NCBI GenBank assembly: GCA_021234155.1
Contig: JAJEKV010000025.1
Coordinates: 6,615,310 to 6,679,309, forward strand
DNA from: Isoetes taiwanensis
Taxonomy: Eukaryota; Streptophyta; Lycopodiopsida; Isoetales; Isoetaceae
DNA length: 64,000 nucleotides
Reading direction: 5' to 3'
A program made the position numbers and the translations under genes. A model generated the notes under the pieces. It was not told the origin of the DNA. It worked only from the letters and a program-made list of their open reading frames with translations, and did no database searches. Within the stretch, counting starts at the first letter, position 1. Every line of letters starts with the position of its first letter. Shown here piece by piece: positions 34,262 to 46,679 of this stretch.

Positions 34262-36047
34262 GCACAAAGGTATGAGATCAAAGACCACAAGGGCACAAAG
34301 ACAACCCTTTGTCTTCAATGGAGAGTTCGCCAAATCCAAGAAAATCTGCAGAAGGTGCTCAAGGGAATATCCACAGTCCATCTCGCCGCATGCCACTTCG
34401 AAAGGAAGAGGTGGCGGCGAAGCAACCACATAATCGTGATAGCGTGAAGGAACTGGGAAGTCAACAGCATTACGTTAAGAATGGCGGTATGGGCGTCCAA
34501 GTTTTGCTTGAGCCTCATCGCCAGATCAATAGCTTGCTGCAAATTGTTGTTCAAGATCACGGATCCGGTTGTCCTTTTCTAGCAAAGCGCGTGATTGGTC
34601 ACGGGCCCGCGTTCGAAAGTGTTGACCTCGGGAGGAGGATTTCCGGAGTATGGAGACGAAGCACGGCAATTTCCGGCCATCCAAGATCTTCGTTTTACGC
34701 ACCTCCGTAGCTGATCTTGAAGAGAGGTGAGCCGAGAGGTCGTGGTAGAAAGCTGAGCCGTCAAGGAGGCAATGTGAGCGCCCCGCTCAAAGGTTTTGAA
34801 CTTGAGTGCTGAAATTTTCACAAAGTTCTGAGTACAAGGCGTTGAGCTTAGCAATATCTGCGGCCCTTGGTACTTTCGTGAGAGCCGCTTTGGACTTGTT
34901 GTGCGCCAATAAATTCTGAATTTCTGATTGAGCCGAGCCCGTTGATCTGCAAGTTGGCTGACTTGATCTTGTGCACTTTTGAGATCCGTATGAGCCTCGT
35001 AAGAGAGCTTCGTGCTTGTCTTGAAGTTTGGCCTCCAAAGTTGCAACTTGGGCAAGGGCGACTTGAAGGTCCCGGTGTACCGCATCGGAGAGGCCTCTAG
35101 TGCCTGCTGAACCCCGCTCATAAGAGCCGCCTTGGGATTCTTGTAACTTGAGAGCAGCAGCCTGAGCATCCCGGCCGATAATCGATACAACAACCGACGA
35201 GGGTGTTGTGGTGGTGGAACCGGCCGCTGCCCGGTTTGTGATGTTTGGGAACGATGGTGTGAACCGATGGTGTAGCGGAGGAGGAGACAAAGGGACATGG
35301 GTGTGCGGACTTTGGACATGACCAGGGGGAAGAAGGGCGTGAAGTGCCAGCTTCGGTTAGTCGCTGGAAGGGACCGAAAGTGGAATTATGAGAATTTTGT
35401 GGTGTGGAAGGGAAGTAATGACGGATGAGGGCTTGAAAGTGGCCTCCCACGAAACTTTCGAAATGGAAGTGGCACCCCGGTCCACTTCTTGGAGAAGACG
35501 ATAGAACATCATTTGGGGCCAATCTATGTGGTGGTTGGAGTGTGTAGCGTTGATGACCAGGTTATAGAAAGGCTTATTGATATGGGTGTTCTTGATAGAA
35601 TACCCAAGGAACTTTCACCACGTAAATTTAACAAAGGTTTCGCGGAGGCTTGTCGATATTGGTCGACGATGGACATTGGCATGATAAGGAGGTGCACCAA
35701 ACTCGCGGACATCTAGATCCCGTATGGCGCACCATGATAAACAAGGGGTGTGCAAGGGAATATGAAATACCTCGAAAATCAAATGTTGAGTCAGTGAAAT
35801 GGTGGTGCCATCGACCACGCGGTGTAGCCATGCGTCGTTAACGATATTGGCGATGAACCGCCTGGTTGGTCGATTTGGAGCCGGAAGTTCCATTTGAGAG
35901 AATTCAGAAAGCTTTTGTCGCTCAAATACTTTTTTATTTGGGCCAACAAGGGCTTCACGAAAAGTGGGCCAAGAAGGATACGGATGCAAAAAGAGCCGGA
36001 TCCTTGGGAGCAAGAGCTTGAAGTGTAGAAAATCTTGGGGCAGCCAT
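34262..36047 (-). pseudogene. ORF3 of element A (coiled-coil protein), broken
   Basis: The start ATG at 36047 (MAAPRFSTLQ) corresponds to the internal MAAPKFPTLQ of element B, which supports that start. Conserved blocks are EALVGP, ERQKLSEFSQMELPAPN, VVDGTTISLTQHLIF, FGAPPYHAN and the coiled-coil half with ALKLQESQ, DAVHRDLQVALAQVATLEAK. Several frameshifts separate them. See the intact element B copy for description. Confidence 0.65.
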
Positions 36048-36507
36048 GGTAACGATTTGCGTAAACGACGAAAGTGATTCAAAGGCGGAGGACGAAAGTC
36101 AAGCACGAGGACAAAGGCGCAGAAGAACGAAAAAGGTTTTTTAGGGCTTACAAAACAGAGGCTTAAGAGGTATGAAGAGGGCTAAACCGAGCCGCTTGAT
36201 GGTGCCAGTGTCGAAAGATGCCAAGGAGTGTATTGAGAGGCAAAATTTGGCTAAGTCCCCAAAAACGTAAGGGAGAAGCAATGAACGGTGAGGATGAGAC
36301 GTGAGAGAAGGATCGATGTGACAGGGGGTAAAGGACACACATTAATGTCCGACGGGCGTGAAAAGAAGAAATGGCATTCAATGCCGGGCAACTCGGTGGG
36401 ATATCATTACAAGGAATGTGTCAAGGTACCATGGCTAGATATGCGGCGGAGAAAAGATTCTCATTTTAGAAACAAATTTTGCATTGCAAACACGCTGGCG
36501 ATTTGTG

Positions 36508-36552
36508 TGATTGGTCCACGCCGACAAGGAGTTCCTCGCTTGGCTATATAAG
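36508..36552 (+). promoter_or_regulatory. Antisense promoter motifs in element A
   Basis: An inverted CCAAT (ATTGG, 36510-36514) is followed 30 bases later by a TATA box (CTATATAAG, 36544-36552), 25 bases ahead of the antisense ORF start at 36577. Element B has the same motifs at the same spacing. Confidence 0.6.
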
Positions 36553-36576
36553 ACTAACCGGAGTAACGGGCATCCG

Positions 36577-36846
36577 ATGGCGCCAAAGATGGCCGCCGAC
36601 CGGGTTTGAACGAGGACCGCACTATGCCCACGAACCGTCGTGAGTGGATTACACCGCAAGATGAATTGTCCGGACCTTCTGCGCCGCCACAATCGTGGGC
36701 GTGAGAATGGACGGCCGGGTGTGCTCGATGGCTGAACATCCCGACCGAAGACCAACGGGATGGAGGTGGTTCTCGCACCTTCGCCGATCCTCGAAAGCGT
36801 AACCTCTACCACCTCTCTGCGATCACCTCTGCCCAAATCCGAGTAG
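36577..36846 (+). pseudogene. Antisense ORF of element A
   Basis: It runs opposite to pol, between integrase and ORF3. Read with small indels it aligns with the element B antisense ORF: MAPKM versus MELSM at the start, TMPTNRREWIT versus TMPSNCLEWIT, KMNCPDLLRRHNRG versus KMDCLDLWRCHNRG, MAEHPD, TNGMEVV and ITSA near the end. Start and stop positions correspond (270 versus 267 bases). Frameshifted as sequenced. No family recognised. Confidence 0.5.
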
Positions 36847-37039
36847 AGGGTTTTTCTTCTTAGGACTTAGTAGATAGGGCTCGAGCCCGCTTTTTGTATA
36901 TAGGGCGCGCCCATAGCGGAAATAGCCGGGTCAGCGCCCACATTTTGTAAAAAATCTCCACTATAATATAATATGCCGCCTTTCTAGTCACTTTCTCTCG
37001 TGGTGTTTGCTTCTTGAATCAGACTGCTTTTGTTGATTT

Positions 37040-38121
37040 TCATTTGCCTGTGTGATGAAATGTTTTGAGACGAAAACCATTAACCAAGGTAGGTAATGGA
37101 GTGCCATCTAATTCGCCATTGGAAAACGCCGGTCTAACCACTTGAACAATTTGATAAGGGCCAAGCCAACGAAACTTGAGTTTACCCGAAAATTTTTGTA
37201 CCGAATCATAAAGAAGAACCAAATCGCCTTCTTTAAATGTTTTTGTCTTCGACGCTTGTCATGTAAAGATTTTTGCAAATCGTTGTCCATGAAGAACACG
37301 AATATAAGCATCCCTTCAAGTTCATCCAACTGCTCTAATTGATAGACCCTTTCTTTGAGTGCCGGCAGGGATTATGAGCAAGAGCCGGTGAAAACGGAGT
37401 GTTGGAAGGATGTATTCAAACGGCATGAGAGCTTCCCGACCATAAACCAATTTAAAAGGAGTGTGGACCGTAGCAATCTTGAAACAAGTATTGTAGACCC
37501 AAAGAACAAAGAGGAAGTTTTGTCACCCAATGCAATGCGGGAAGCGCCACAAATTTTCTTGAGAATGGTGACCGAGTTTTGTTGGTGCTTTCGCCCAAAC
37601 CATTACCTTGAGGATAGTAAGGTGTGCTCTTGTGATGATGTATCGAGATAATCCGTCGCCTCCTTGATAGTATGATTGATGAAATGGACACCACGGTCCA
37701 CCGACCAGCCCGTAGGGCAGCCGAATCGCTGATAATTTGTTGATAGAGGACCCTAGTCGTGCTTTGCCGCAGTGTTGTCCGGAAGTGCACAAGCTTCCGC
37801 CCATTTGGTAGCATAGTCGGTGAGAACCAGAATGTAACGGCACGGTGTGCCGCGGGAGGATCTATAGGTCCCACAAAGTCCATTCCCCATTTGGTTTGAA
37901 GGGAAGTGGCGCGGCGATCGGGCGCCAAGGGAAGAGTGTCACGGGGCGTGGGGGCGCCCCACCCGGCCGGCAAGCGCCACACGCGGCGGGGCGTATGCGT
38001 GAGCATCTTTGAAGAGCGTGGGCCAATAATACCCAGCTAGAAGGATTTTATGCGTCGTGGTGTCACCATGAAAATGACCACCACCTAGCCCTTGATGAGC
38101 TTCTCGAACAATATCCGAACT
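37040..38121 (-). pseudogene. Integrase region of element A
   Basis: Integrase joins the cDNA ends to host DNA. Broken frames show KWGMDFVGP with the first catalytic aspartate (about 37885), then HHHKSTPYYPQGNGLGEST with the catalytic glutamate (about 37600). The C-terminal block ends GKLKFRWLGPYQIVQVV and DGTPLPTLVNGFRLK (37222-37040). The middle aspartate region is shifted out of frame. No chromodomain follows. Confidence 0.8.
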
Positions 38122-39820
38122 TCATGAGGAAGAACACAAAGGTCGAAGGATGGTGTCCTTACCCTTTTGTAGAGATGTCCTCGCAACCATGGTGTAGTCC
38201 GCGGACCTCTCGGAGAAATTGATGGCGGCAGGATTGTCGCTTGGAGAGAGCATCTCGCCTTCCGTGGAAGAGCACCCGTGAGGAGGTACCGCTGAAAATC
38301 CCGGAACCAATGTGGTGTTGCCGTTACTAAAAAGAGCCGAAAGCATCGTGAAAGGCGTCTGAGACTCCAGTTGAGGGATCATCTGTGTGGATGCGTGAAA
38401 GATAATCCGGGACGACATGAGATTTGCCGGCCTTATGAACGATTTCAAAAGGAGCAAATTCTTGGAGAAGAAGGACCCAACGAGCAATGCGGCCCGTGGG
38501 CGGGACTTGTTGATCAAATAGAGGAGTGCTTGGTGGTCCACAAAGAACTTGATTTGACTGCCCAAAAGGTAATGACGGAAGCGTTGGACACAGAAAATGA
38601 GACCCAAAGCTTCACGCTCCGTGGCAGAATAGTTGCGCTCAGCAGAATTGAGTTTTCGGCTGGCGTAGCGATTTGGTTTGTCGGTGCAGCGCATCATATT
38701 CTTGAGAAAAGAACAGCCCAATAGCAAACGCCGGTGACATCTACATGAACGTGAAAGGGCTTGTCCCATTGAGGAGGAACAAGAACCGTGCCCGAGTAAG
38801 CAAAAGCTTCACCGTTGAGCGGATCCGCCCGGGAATTCCAAGCCCGTGGATTCGCCACCCGTGAGTTTATGAATGGGATCTGCAATGGCCGCTAGTCCGT
38901 GTATGAAGGTGGAGTAATAATTGACCTTACCCAGAAAAGAGCGTCTCCTTGATATTGGCCGGTGCTTGAGCCTTGAGCACAACAACCCATTTTGGCGGAT
39001 CTCGTGGTGATACCGCTTTGCCGACAACATGGCCTAACGTAACACCGTGAGGTGACGCAAAAGGTGCATTTCTCAGATTGAGACTAATGCCGACTCATCA
39101 CATTTCGGAAGACGAAGTTCCAATTTATCCAAATGGTCACCATGGAACTCAGAGGCGAGAAGTCATCTTGAAAAAATTTGCAAGAAGGGATTTTCCTTCA
39201 TGAAATCATGAAAAACTCGAGCATGATGCGTTGAAACGTTGATGGAGAGTTTGATAATCCAAAAGGAACCACCTTGTAGGCAAAAAGTGCTTCCACCGGG
39301 TGATGAAAGTAGTCTTGAGTTGATCAGATTCTTTGATTGAGATCTGATTGTAGCCGAAAAAAACCATCCATGAAGGAGTACATCTCATGTCCAGCCACCT
39401 CTTCCGTAACCCGTGTTCGTGAAGGGAAGTGGAAAATGATCACGCCCGCGGCCCGATTGAGTTTCCGATAGTCCACACGCACGCCGATCTTACCATTGTG
39501 TTTGAGGGCAATGACGATGGGGCTCACCCATTCGTAATGTTTGACCTCATAGATCAAACCTGCAGCAAGGAGTTTGTCAATTTCCGCCTTGACGCGATCA
39601 CGTAATTAGGGTTGAGCCGCATCGCCGCTGCTAAACCGGTCGCATCGATTTGGTAGGAATGGTGAGTTCCCCAAGCTTTTGTTGATTCCCCAAGATCTCT
39701 CAGAACTCCAGGCCAAAAATGTGTTTGAATTTTGTGAACAGCTTTTTTTGACGGGCCTTCACGATAGGGAGCCGGAAGATTTGCAAAGAATGCGACCGGT
39801 TGATTGTTGCCCACGCCCAC
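38122..39820 (-). pseudogene. Reverse transcriptase and RNase H region of element A
   Basis: Fragments in order are IYEVKHYEWVSPIVIAL (39557 on), RVDYRKLN, EVAGHEMYSFMDGF, FFQDDFSP with the catalytic DD (about 39160), FLGKVNYYSTFI, WDKPFHVHVDV, then RNase H with RYASRKLNSAERNYSATERE and FFVDHQALLYLI. Many small indels break the frame. At 38493-38501 it holds the uninterrupted version of the site where element B carries a MITE-like insert. Confidence 0.85.
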
Positions 39821-40216
39821 AATCTCGATTTACGAGTCCGAATATGGGGTATTACTTCAAGATCCCGGACAATGTGTGCGTGGAGGTTGAGCATAACCGA
39901 TGCGTGGCACTTTGGCGGTGTGAAAAGAGGGGTTGCTCGGTTTCATCCAAAGCAGAGGTTGCTTCATGACAAAGATGTACATCAACAGGAGTTGCGGGAG
40001 GTTCCGCATCGGAAAAGTGATCAACACGTTGGATTCGATTGCAAGGAGCCGTAAGGGTCAAGCAAAGCAGCCACAGCCCGTCCTGATCAAGAGTCATTTC
40101 TCCCCAAGGATCAAAGATATTCGGGTAGGATGACGAGGCGCACTCGCAGTGGAGCCCTCGAACTTGATAAATATTCTCGCTTCTTCCGTAACTGCGAGAG
40201 AGAGGGTTCCGCATGT

Positions 40217-40702
40217 TCAACGAAATGATCCCGCCTGCTTTTGCAAGTCCATGGTGGCATTGAGATGACCATCGCTGATGACTAACCGTCCGCGGCCCAA
40301 GAATGGATACTCTTTTGCTCGGCGGAGAAAAGGTCCGCCCACCAACATTTCATAGTCACCGGATCTTCGCCAGACTTTCCAAACTCCAAATTCCATGGGG
40401 AAGCGGAGATCACCGATGTTGATGTGAAGAAGAGGTGTGACGCCTTGAGGTCGCTTGATATGGCCATTAGCCAACTTGATGTCATATGGGGCACGAAAGA
40501 GTTGTGTGATGCCCATTTGTTTGCGGAGTTTATCCGTGATGAGATTGACTGCGCTACCTCCATCTATTTGAACATGGTTGACTTGCTGATTACCCACCGT
40601 GGCATGGACCGTGGGTGTAGAGGTAGCCACAGCCCCAACTAAAATAGTTGGGAGTGGTAACTGGTCCTTGAGAGCAGGACAGAGTTTCAAAATGGTTGCC
40701 AA
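40217..40702 (-). CDS. Aspartic protease region of element A
   Basis: This 161-residue open frame contains a retropepsin-type active-site box VQIDGGSAVNLI (about residue 46) and downstream KLANGHIKRPQGVTPLLHI, which fits the flap and the second half of plant Gypsy proteases. It would cut the gag-pol polyprotein. The DGGS form of the active site occurs in several plant Gypsy groups. It is open but flanked by frameshifts on both sides, so it is not a separate gene. Confidence 0.7.
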   Translation of the reverse strand: MATILKLCPALKDQLPLPTILVGAVATSTPTVHATVGNQQVNHVQIDGGSAVNLITDKLRKQMGITQLFRAPYDIKLANGHIKRPQGVTPLLHINIGDLRFPMEFGVWKVWRRSGDYEMLVGGPFLRRAKEYPFLGRGRLVISDGHLNATMDLQKQAGSFR

Positions 40703-40744
40703 GCTTAAGGGAATTTTGATCTTGGCTAGCTGGGTAAAAGCATG

Positions 40745-43058
40745 TTAGGGTGTACCACTTTTGGAACCTGCAAAAGTACATACACTAGGTACTTCAGAAC
40801 TGGGTACTTTCTCATTTTTCTTTTCATTAAAACTAGTACAAAAGTCCAAAATAAAAGTCAAGGACGTTCCACTGCTGCCTGGTTCCACCTGTTGGTTCCA
40901 GTGGTGCTGGTTCCACTGGTGCTGGAGTGCGTGGTAGTGAAGCAGCAACTTCTTTGAGTAAGTCAACCTCGGCAGCAATATTGGGATACGTCTGAGAGCG
41001 TGGAGGTTGAGATGTGGAAGGTGTATCTTGTCTTTGTTGAGCTCTGGTGGTGCCATGAACATTTGCCAATGTGCGGCCTTCAGCAGCTTGCATGAGGTTC
41101 AAAATGCTTTGGCGAACTTTTGGCATGACATGTGGCATGAGCTTCTCCAAGTCAGGTGCAAAGTGAACCTTTTTTTCGTCCTCATGAGGAATGGTGTCAA
41201 CGGCAAAGGCAAGCTGCGTGCCATTCTAATAATGGTCAAAGGACGGATGCCTTGGTCCGGCGTGAAACTAAACCAACCCAATTTGACTACCGGACTGGAG
41301 GATTAAGTGCCCGAAAAATTTCCTCTTGTGCTTGTTGATCCAAATGAGGTTGATTTGCTTGGAGCTGGTTGATAGCGCGGATTGCCGAGGCGCTCTTGGT
41401 GGCTTCTAAGAACTGGTCTCGCCTTGTTTGCCATTAGCAATCCGAGTTGGTAAGCCGTGAGGCGGACCGATGTGGTCCGATTTGTGCCGTGAAGTCGCAC
41501 CAACTTGTGGAAGTTGAGGACACGCCGCGGGTGGTATGACCCCATTCTTGACAAAGATAACACCGAAGCTTTAGAAGGATCAAAAGGAGGACGGGGTTGA
41601 TCCCCGTGGTTGCTCCCCGCTGTCGATAGAGTTGAGTGGGTTGCACCCGGTGGTGGTCACCGATAGTGCGATTGTTGCCGAGGTGTGGTTTGCACTTGAT
41701 AAACCATTTTGTTGCGAACGGTGTGGGATGAGTGCGAGTGCACTCTTCCGCGGGCATGATTGCACATGTTGCATCGCTTGCAATGAGGCGGGCCATTGGT
41801 GGAGTTGCACTCATTTGCCAAATGGCCTTGGTATTTGCAAATATGGCACCAGATTTGATCAAGGCCGGATTAGCGTGTTGAGGCCGAATGTACCGCTTGT
41901 GGAACCATGACAGTGGAATGAACGGAGCTCTTGAAGAGCCACGCCGAGGAAACATTGATCGAAAGTGATTGACAGGTCGATAGCCTGCTCCAAAGTCTTG
42001 GGACGCAGTATTCAGTCCATGAGTCAATAGCCGAGGAAGTCCTTGGAGAAACCGCACCAAAATCTGCTCGTGGGGGGTACTCCTTGAGCTTACTTAGCGT
42101 AATGTGAAGTCGATCCAAAAAATCCCGCGCACTCCATGGGCTCTTGTTGAAGTTCATTGAGTTGCTTGAGATGAAGTTGATCATCATCCGTGGTCCCATA
42201 ATGAGACAAAAAGCAGCTCTCATTTCGACCAGCTTTGTTTCCAATGGCTTTTGTTGGACATGAGCCATTGATGAGGAGAGCCACGCAGGGTGGTGGAAAA
42301 GATGTGGAATTTCAGCTTGAGGTTGCGATGACCATTTAGGACAGCTAGAGCCTCAAATTCTTCCATGTGGGCCCGAAAGCACTTTGGTCTAAGGGTTTGC
42401 CTTCGTGTTGCCAAACGTGGATAAGTCAGTTTCAGAGTCCGAAAGGTAGATGTGAAAGTGCTTGGCCGGACAGAAACAAGATAGTGAGGATATTGAGGTT
42501 GAGTTGGATGTGGCATGATGCCCGGCGGACCCCGGCGAAGGGGTGACTGCGGTTGAGAAACCGGGTAGCCGGAGCATTGGTTTTGAGATCCGTAAGGTTG
42601 TAAACAGAAGGGCAAAGGGGAAACGTAGGGAAAGGATATTCCCGGTAGGCGAAAGGAGACGGGTGGATATCCTTGCCCACCCCCGATGATGGTTGTGAAG
42701 GAAGAGGCGATGGCCCGGCAGAATGATGGATGTAGGCATGTTCAGGGGTATGAAAGTAACGGTTGAGAAGGTTGAGCCGGATACGCGCCTCGGAGCAGTG
42801 ATGAGGGGACTGAGGTTGTGAGCAATGTTTGCACGCTTGGGGCGGGAACCGGGGACGACAGACACGAGGGGTTGGTGGCGCCGACCGAGCCCTAGACCTA
42901 AGATGGCCTCCCTCTATGTCATAAGCGCAGATCCATACATGTCGCGAACAGTTTCCGACGCCGATGGCTTCCCAAGCGAGAGGTCCGCTCGAGAAAGGAG
43001 TTCTTCTCATGAAATTTCTAATGCACATGGCTATTAAGAAAGTAGGATGGAATCGCAC
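40745..43058 (-). pseudogene. Gag region of element A
   Basis: The broken frames parallel element B gag: YDIEGGHLRSRARSAPPTPR near the start, an extended proline/serine-rich region, then KLMPHVMPKVRQSILNLMQA near the C-terminal end (about 41140). Zinc-knuckle remnants are present around 41850-41520 but are split by frameshifts. Confidence 0.7.
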
Positions 43059-43074
43059 CGCAAATAATTTATGT

Positions 43075-43647
43075 TGTTTGGGGTCCGGGTTCGAACTCCT
43101 GAAGACAGCCCTCCGGAGGACCCGTGGATCTAACAGAGAGTCCGGGGACTATGTCACGCCGGATTTGCAAGAAGAGAAGAAGAAGAAGAAAACAACAAAT
43201 GAGAGGAAAATGATAAGCTTCCTTTGATATCAATGATGAACATACATGAGCTCTCGCAATAGAGAGAAAACCGAAAGGAGACAAGACTCAAAACTCATCT
43301 AGCCATCATATGCTAGCTCTACTCATATATATAGTACAATGGCCTTGGGGCCCAATATAGACACTGACCGATCTCGGTGCCGACCCGAAGGAGGCCCGAT
43401 TTGGTAGAATGTTGGCGGTGCCTCGTAATGCCTAGAATCACGCCGACGCCGACACGGGCGATGACGGGTCATCACTTGTCCGAGCGGCGCCTCTTGTTGA
43501 CTCCGGACGCAGCTTTTGACCGCGGGGTCCGCCGCTTGGTCTTCACAGCCTTTGATGGCTGACCCGTGGGCGACCGAGGATCCTTGAGCTTGACCTCGTC
43601 TGTCAGATATGATGAATAGTCCCTGCACCAAGAGGCACAGACTAACA
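43075..43647 (-). repeat. 5' LTR of element A
   Basis: 573 bp. It matches the 32502 copy with scattered indels. The primer-binding site expected just inside (below 43075) is not recognisable. Confidence 0.9.
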
Positions 43648-44670
43648 ATCAGTTTTTGGCGCCAAGAAAGAAGGTATCTTCATACCAACCTTCCAATTTG
43701 CCCCCCAAAAACATTTTTTTTTTCTTAGTTTTTAGGGGTAGGCCAGGTTAGGTCCGCAGTTAGGCCCTCGCCTGTTGCCCCCCTATGTAAGCGTAACGAT
43801 GGTGAGTGCCTTGTTCTGTGGGCTGAGCTTGGCCTATTTTAGAAAAGAAATAATAAAAAAAAAAACAATAATTTAAGACCAAAAAAAAAATAAAAAAAAA
43901 ATAAACAAAAAAAAAAAAAGTTTGTTGCCTTCCCTTAAACAACAACTTTAGTATCAATTAAGTTTAGGGCTTTTTTAGGGTTGCGTGTTGCCAAGAGCGT
44001 AGGCATGCCCCTTGCCCGGTATTGCCGCATTTATTTGTGCCATGCCGAGGGTGGGTGGCAATCACCGAGCTTAAGGCAACTAGGGTCTCCCTTTATTAAG
44101 AAGTATAACCCTCACCGACGCCAAGAAGTTGGCCTTGGTCACGCCGGGTGTCGAAGGTGTGTTGTACTCTTATTAAGGGTTACGAGAATGTTTTATTAAT
44201 TCACACCCTAGTTCCTGATGGTGTTGTTGATGAAAGTCCGACACTAATATAGGAACTGGCATATGTTTTAATAAGCATTAGATTGGTCTCGTCTTTTGAA
44301 AAAAGCGTGATCTGGGACAAGTGCAATGCATTTTAAACTTGCTAGCCTCGCATTTTGGCAGTAGCTGGGCTATAGATCGTAAATCGTGTTTTGGTCCTTT
44401 CATTTGTTACCCTATCCTTGGCCTTGCACATACATACTTATGAACCAATTAAAATTTACTAGTAATAGGATAAAATGTTAGGGTCTTAGCGTAGGAAGCG
44501 TAAAATTAGCGTTTTGTTTTGGTTAAAGTGAGTTGATTTACCCTCATGTGCTAAGCACTAAATTGAAAGTTTTATCTTTGCTTGACCTGTAGGTGTTGCT
44601 GTTGTCATTTGCGTATTGTCGTGGAGTCCCATTTTGCTAGCTAGCTAGACAATCCCTTAAAACAAGCAGT
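43648..44670. other. Region upstream of the kinase-like locus
   Basis: It holds A-rich runs (43853-43919) and no recognised gene. It could contain the promoter and leader of the plus-strand kinase-like gene. Confidence 0.35.
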
Positions 44671-46406
44671 ATGACTTCAGAAGAGAGAGCGGAAGTTAAC
44701 TCGCAACCAAATGTGGCATTAGTGTCTCAGATAGAGCCGCAACTAGTAGAGGCATTGGCGTCTCAAACAGAGGCTACAGAACTGCAACCTGAGTCATCTT
44801 CTGCAGCACTGCCGCGTAGAAAAAGAAGTAGACCACAACAAGCATGGTCTACTTTGAGACCAGATTTCATGAACTGGTTGTGTAATCGGCTGTGCAATGC
44901 CTTAGCTCAGGATTTGGAATTGATTACCAACATCGAGGAAGGATGGCTAGACTACCATGCAGGGCTAGTAAAAGATGCCGAGAGGGCTTTTAAGCTTCGA
45001 ATGATGGAGCTAGAGCCTGAAAAGAGTGAGCAAGAGAGGTATACATGGATAGTGGGTAATATTAGCCGCACTACCGGCAATATGATCACAGAAGTTGCAA
45101 ATTTGAGTAGTCATCGCTTGAGGCTAGAGCTAAAAGAAAAAGCCAGCACATGGAATGCGGCGTGGACCAACAAAAAATTGAAGAAAGAAGCCCATCAACC
45201 CCCTCATCTTGTTAAGAAAGTGTTGGCGCAAACCATAAAAGCCAAACGTCCTGGTGAGACAGATAGGGAGTGGGAAGCTCGTAGAAGAGCAGATGCCAAG
45301 ACTACTTGGTTTGCCAAAGTAGATTCATCACAAATAATAAACAGACAACGAATTGGTTCTGGTTCATATGGCGCAGTGTATAAGTGCAATATTTTAGGGT
45401 CTAGTTTTATTAAGGATGAACCTTATTGTGTAAAACTTCAACATAATAATTTTCAGCCAAGTACAGAACCCAATAAGTTAGTGGAAGCTATGTTGAAGAA
45501 CATGAGGGAGTCTGGAATGCAAGTTAGGCACGGGTGTATAATACGCTGCATTGGTAGCACAACCGGCCTAGAAAGACAAGGCTTAATTTTCCCTTTTTGG
45601 AATGGAGGTTCGTTGGCAACCTTCTTTACAAGTCATGGGTCCAATGCCTTTGCAGAGCTTGCATTTAAGAAGTTAGGAGCTGTCCCCAGGGTTGAGACGG
45701 ACTTGAGGCTGCTTGAGGAGCGCAGAAAGAAAGAATTATTTGTTGTCTCTAGGGTTGGGGACTTAGCAATGTCATTCTCAGAAGCGGTTACTTAAAACTC
45801 CATCAAGAAAGATATTTGCATATGGACTTGCATCCCGCAATATATTGCTCCATTTTGATTATGGAAAGGAGAAGGGATGTATTGATCCTCAGTCGTATAC
45901 ATTGACATTTGTGATTGGGGTGAATCCAAAGTTGATCGGGCGAGACAAAGGAGGTAAAACGATGGCATTACAAGGGTTTGATGGCTAAGGTAAGAAAAGA
46001 ATTGAGATGGAAAGGGCCGCATCCATATATGCATGATGATCTTTTTTTTGGTAGTGGCTCAAGACAAAGGCTCGCAAGGGTTGACTTTGATTTGCATGGG
46101 GCAGCGTACATTGTCTACTACTTAGCTGACTTTGCTAGTAAGCACTCCTACATGGAGTCAATAGGAAACTTGGAGCAGCAAGGCAAGCATCGAAGAATGT
46201 GCGACTATTTGAAACATTGCGTTGAGTCGCCAATGAGAGACAAAACACGAAAATTTGATATGGCCCAGCTACTTGACACCATGCGGAGCAGTTTTCATTG
46301 CTCTCCAATTTCATGCACTAGGCCACAATTGGAATCAGATTGGATTCTTCAACTTGGCCAGGGTGGCGACGATGCATTAGATCAAGCTGGTCCTAGTCAC
46401 GCCTAG
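44671..46406 (+). pseudogene. Protein-kinase-like gene with at least two frameshifts
   Basis: The first frame (374 residues) has a basic, disordered start and a helical region. A kinase N-lobe begins near residue 226 with the glycine loop IGSGSYGAVYK and the ATP-anchoring lysine in YCVKLQ. The frame shifts by one base near 45790, where YLKLHQERYLHMDLHPA shows the catalytic loop (HxD). A second one-base loss inside the loop precedes NILLHFDYG. The metal-binding motif appears as CDWGES (DWG in place of DFG) near 45925. A last open frame (45978-46406) continues with a C-lobe-like RWKGPHPYMHDDLF and VDFDLHGAAYIVYYLA. Introns do not obviously explain the shifts. Substrate unknown. It may once have formed one gene with the RING-finger frame downstream. 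Confidence 0.55.
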
Positions 46407-46679
46407 CGTGCATATTCTGTTATTCACACGACCATAAATTTACATTCAAACATTCTTGTATTACATAATATTCCAAATAAATTCATTAAACACTTGTTTG
46501 ATGCTATTTGAGAAAACAAGTCCATGTGTGTCACTGTAGCTTAGCTCTTCTTTTCGTGTGTTTTTTGTGTTATTTATTCTATGTTTTTTTATATGTCGCA
46601 GCTAACGAAAATTATAAAGACAAGAAGTTAAAGCACACCTATACAAGTCAGCGCACCTATAGAAGTCTGCACTATAATT

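Larger units (their letters stand above)
32502..43647 (-). mobile_element. Ty3/Gypsy LTR retrotransposon A
   Basis: It is bounded by two LTRs (32502-33079 and 43075-43647) starting TGTTAGTC and ending CCCAAACA. In order on the minus strand come gag, protease, RT-RNaseH, integrase, then an antisense ORF, ORF3 and ORF4. All coding parts carry many frameshifts. It is the same family as element B but more diverged. The flanks ATTCA (left) and ATCAG (right) do not form a clean 5-bp target duplication. Confidence 0.9.

Noticed and set aside
34579-35319. Minus-strand frames of 246 and 167 residues considered as separate genes
   Set aside because: Both are pieces of the frameshifted ORF3 coiled coil of element A in different frames.
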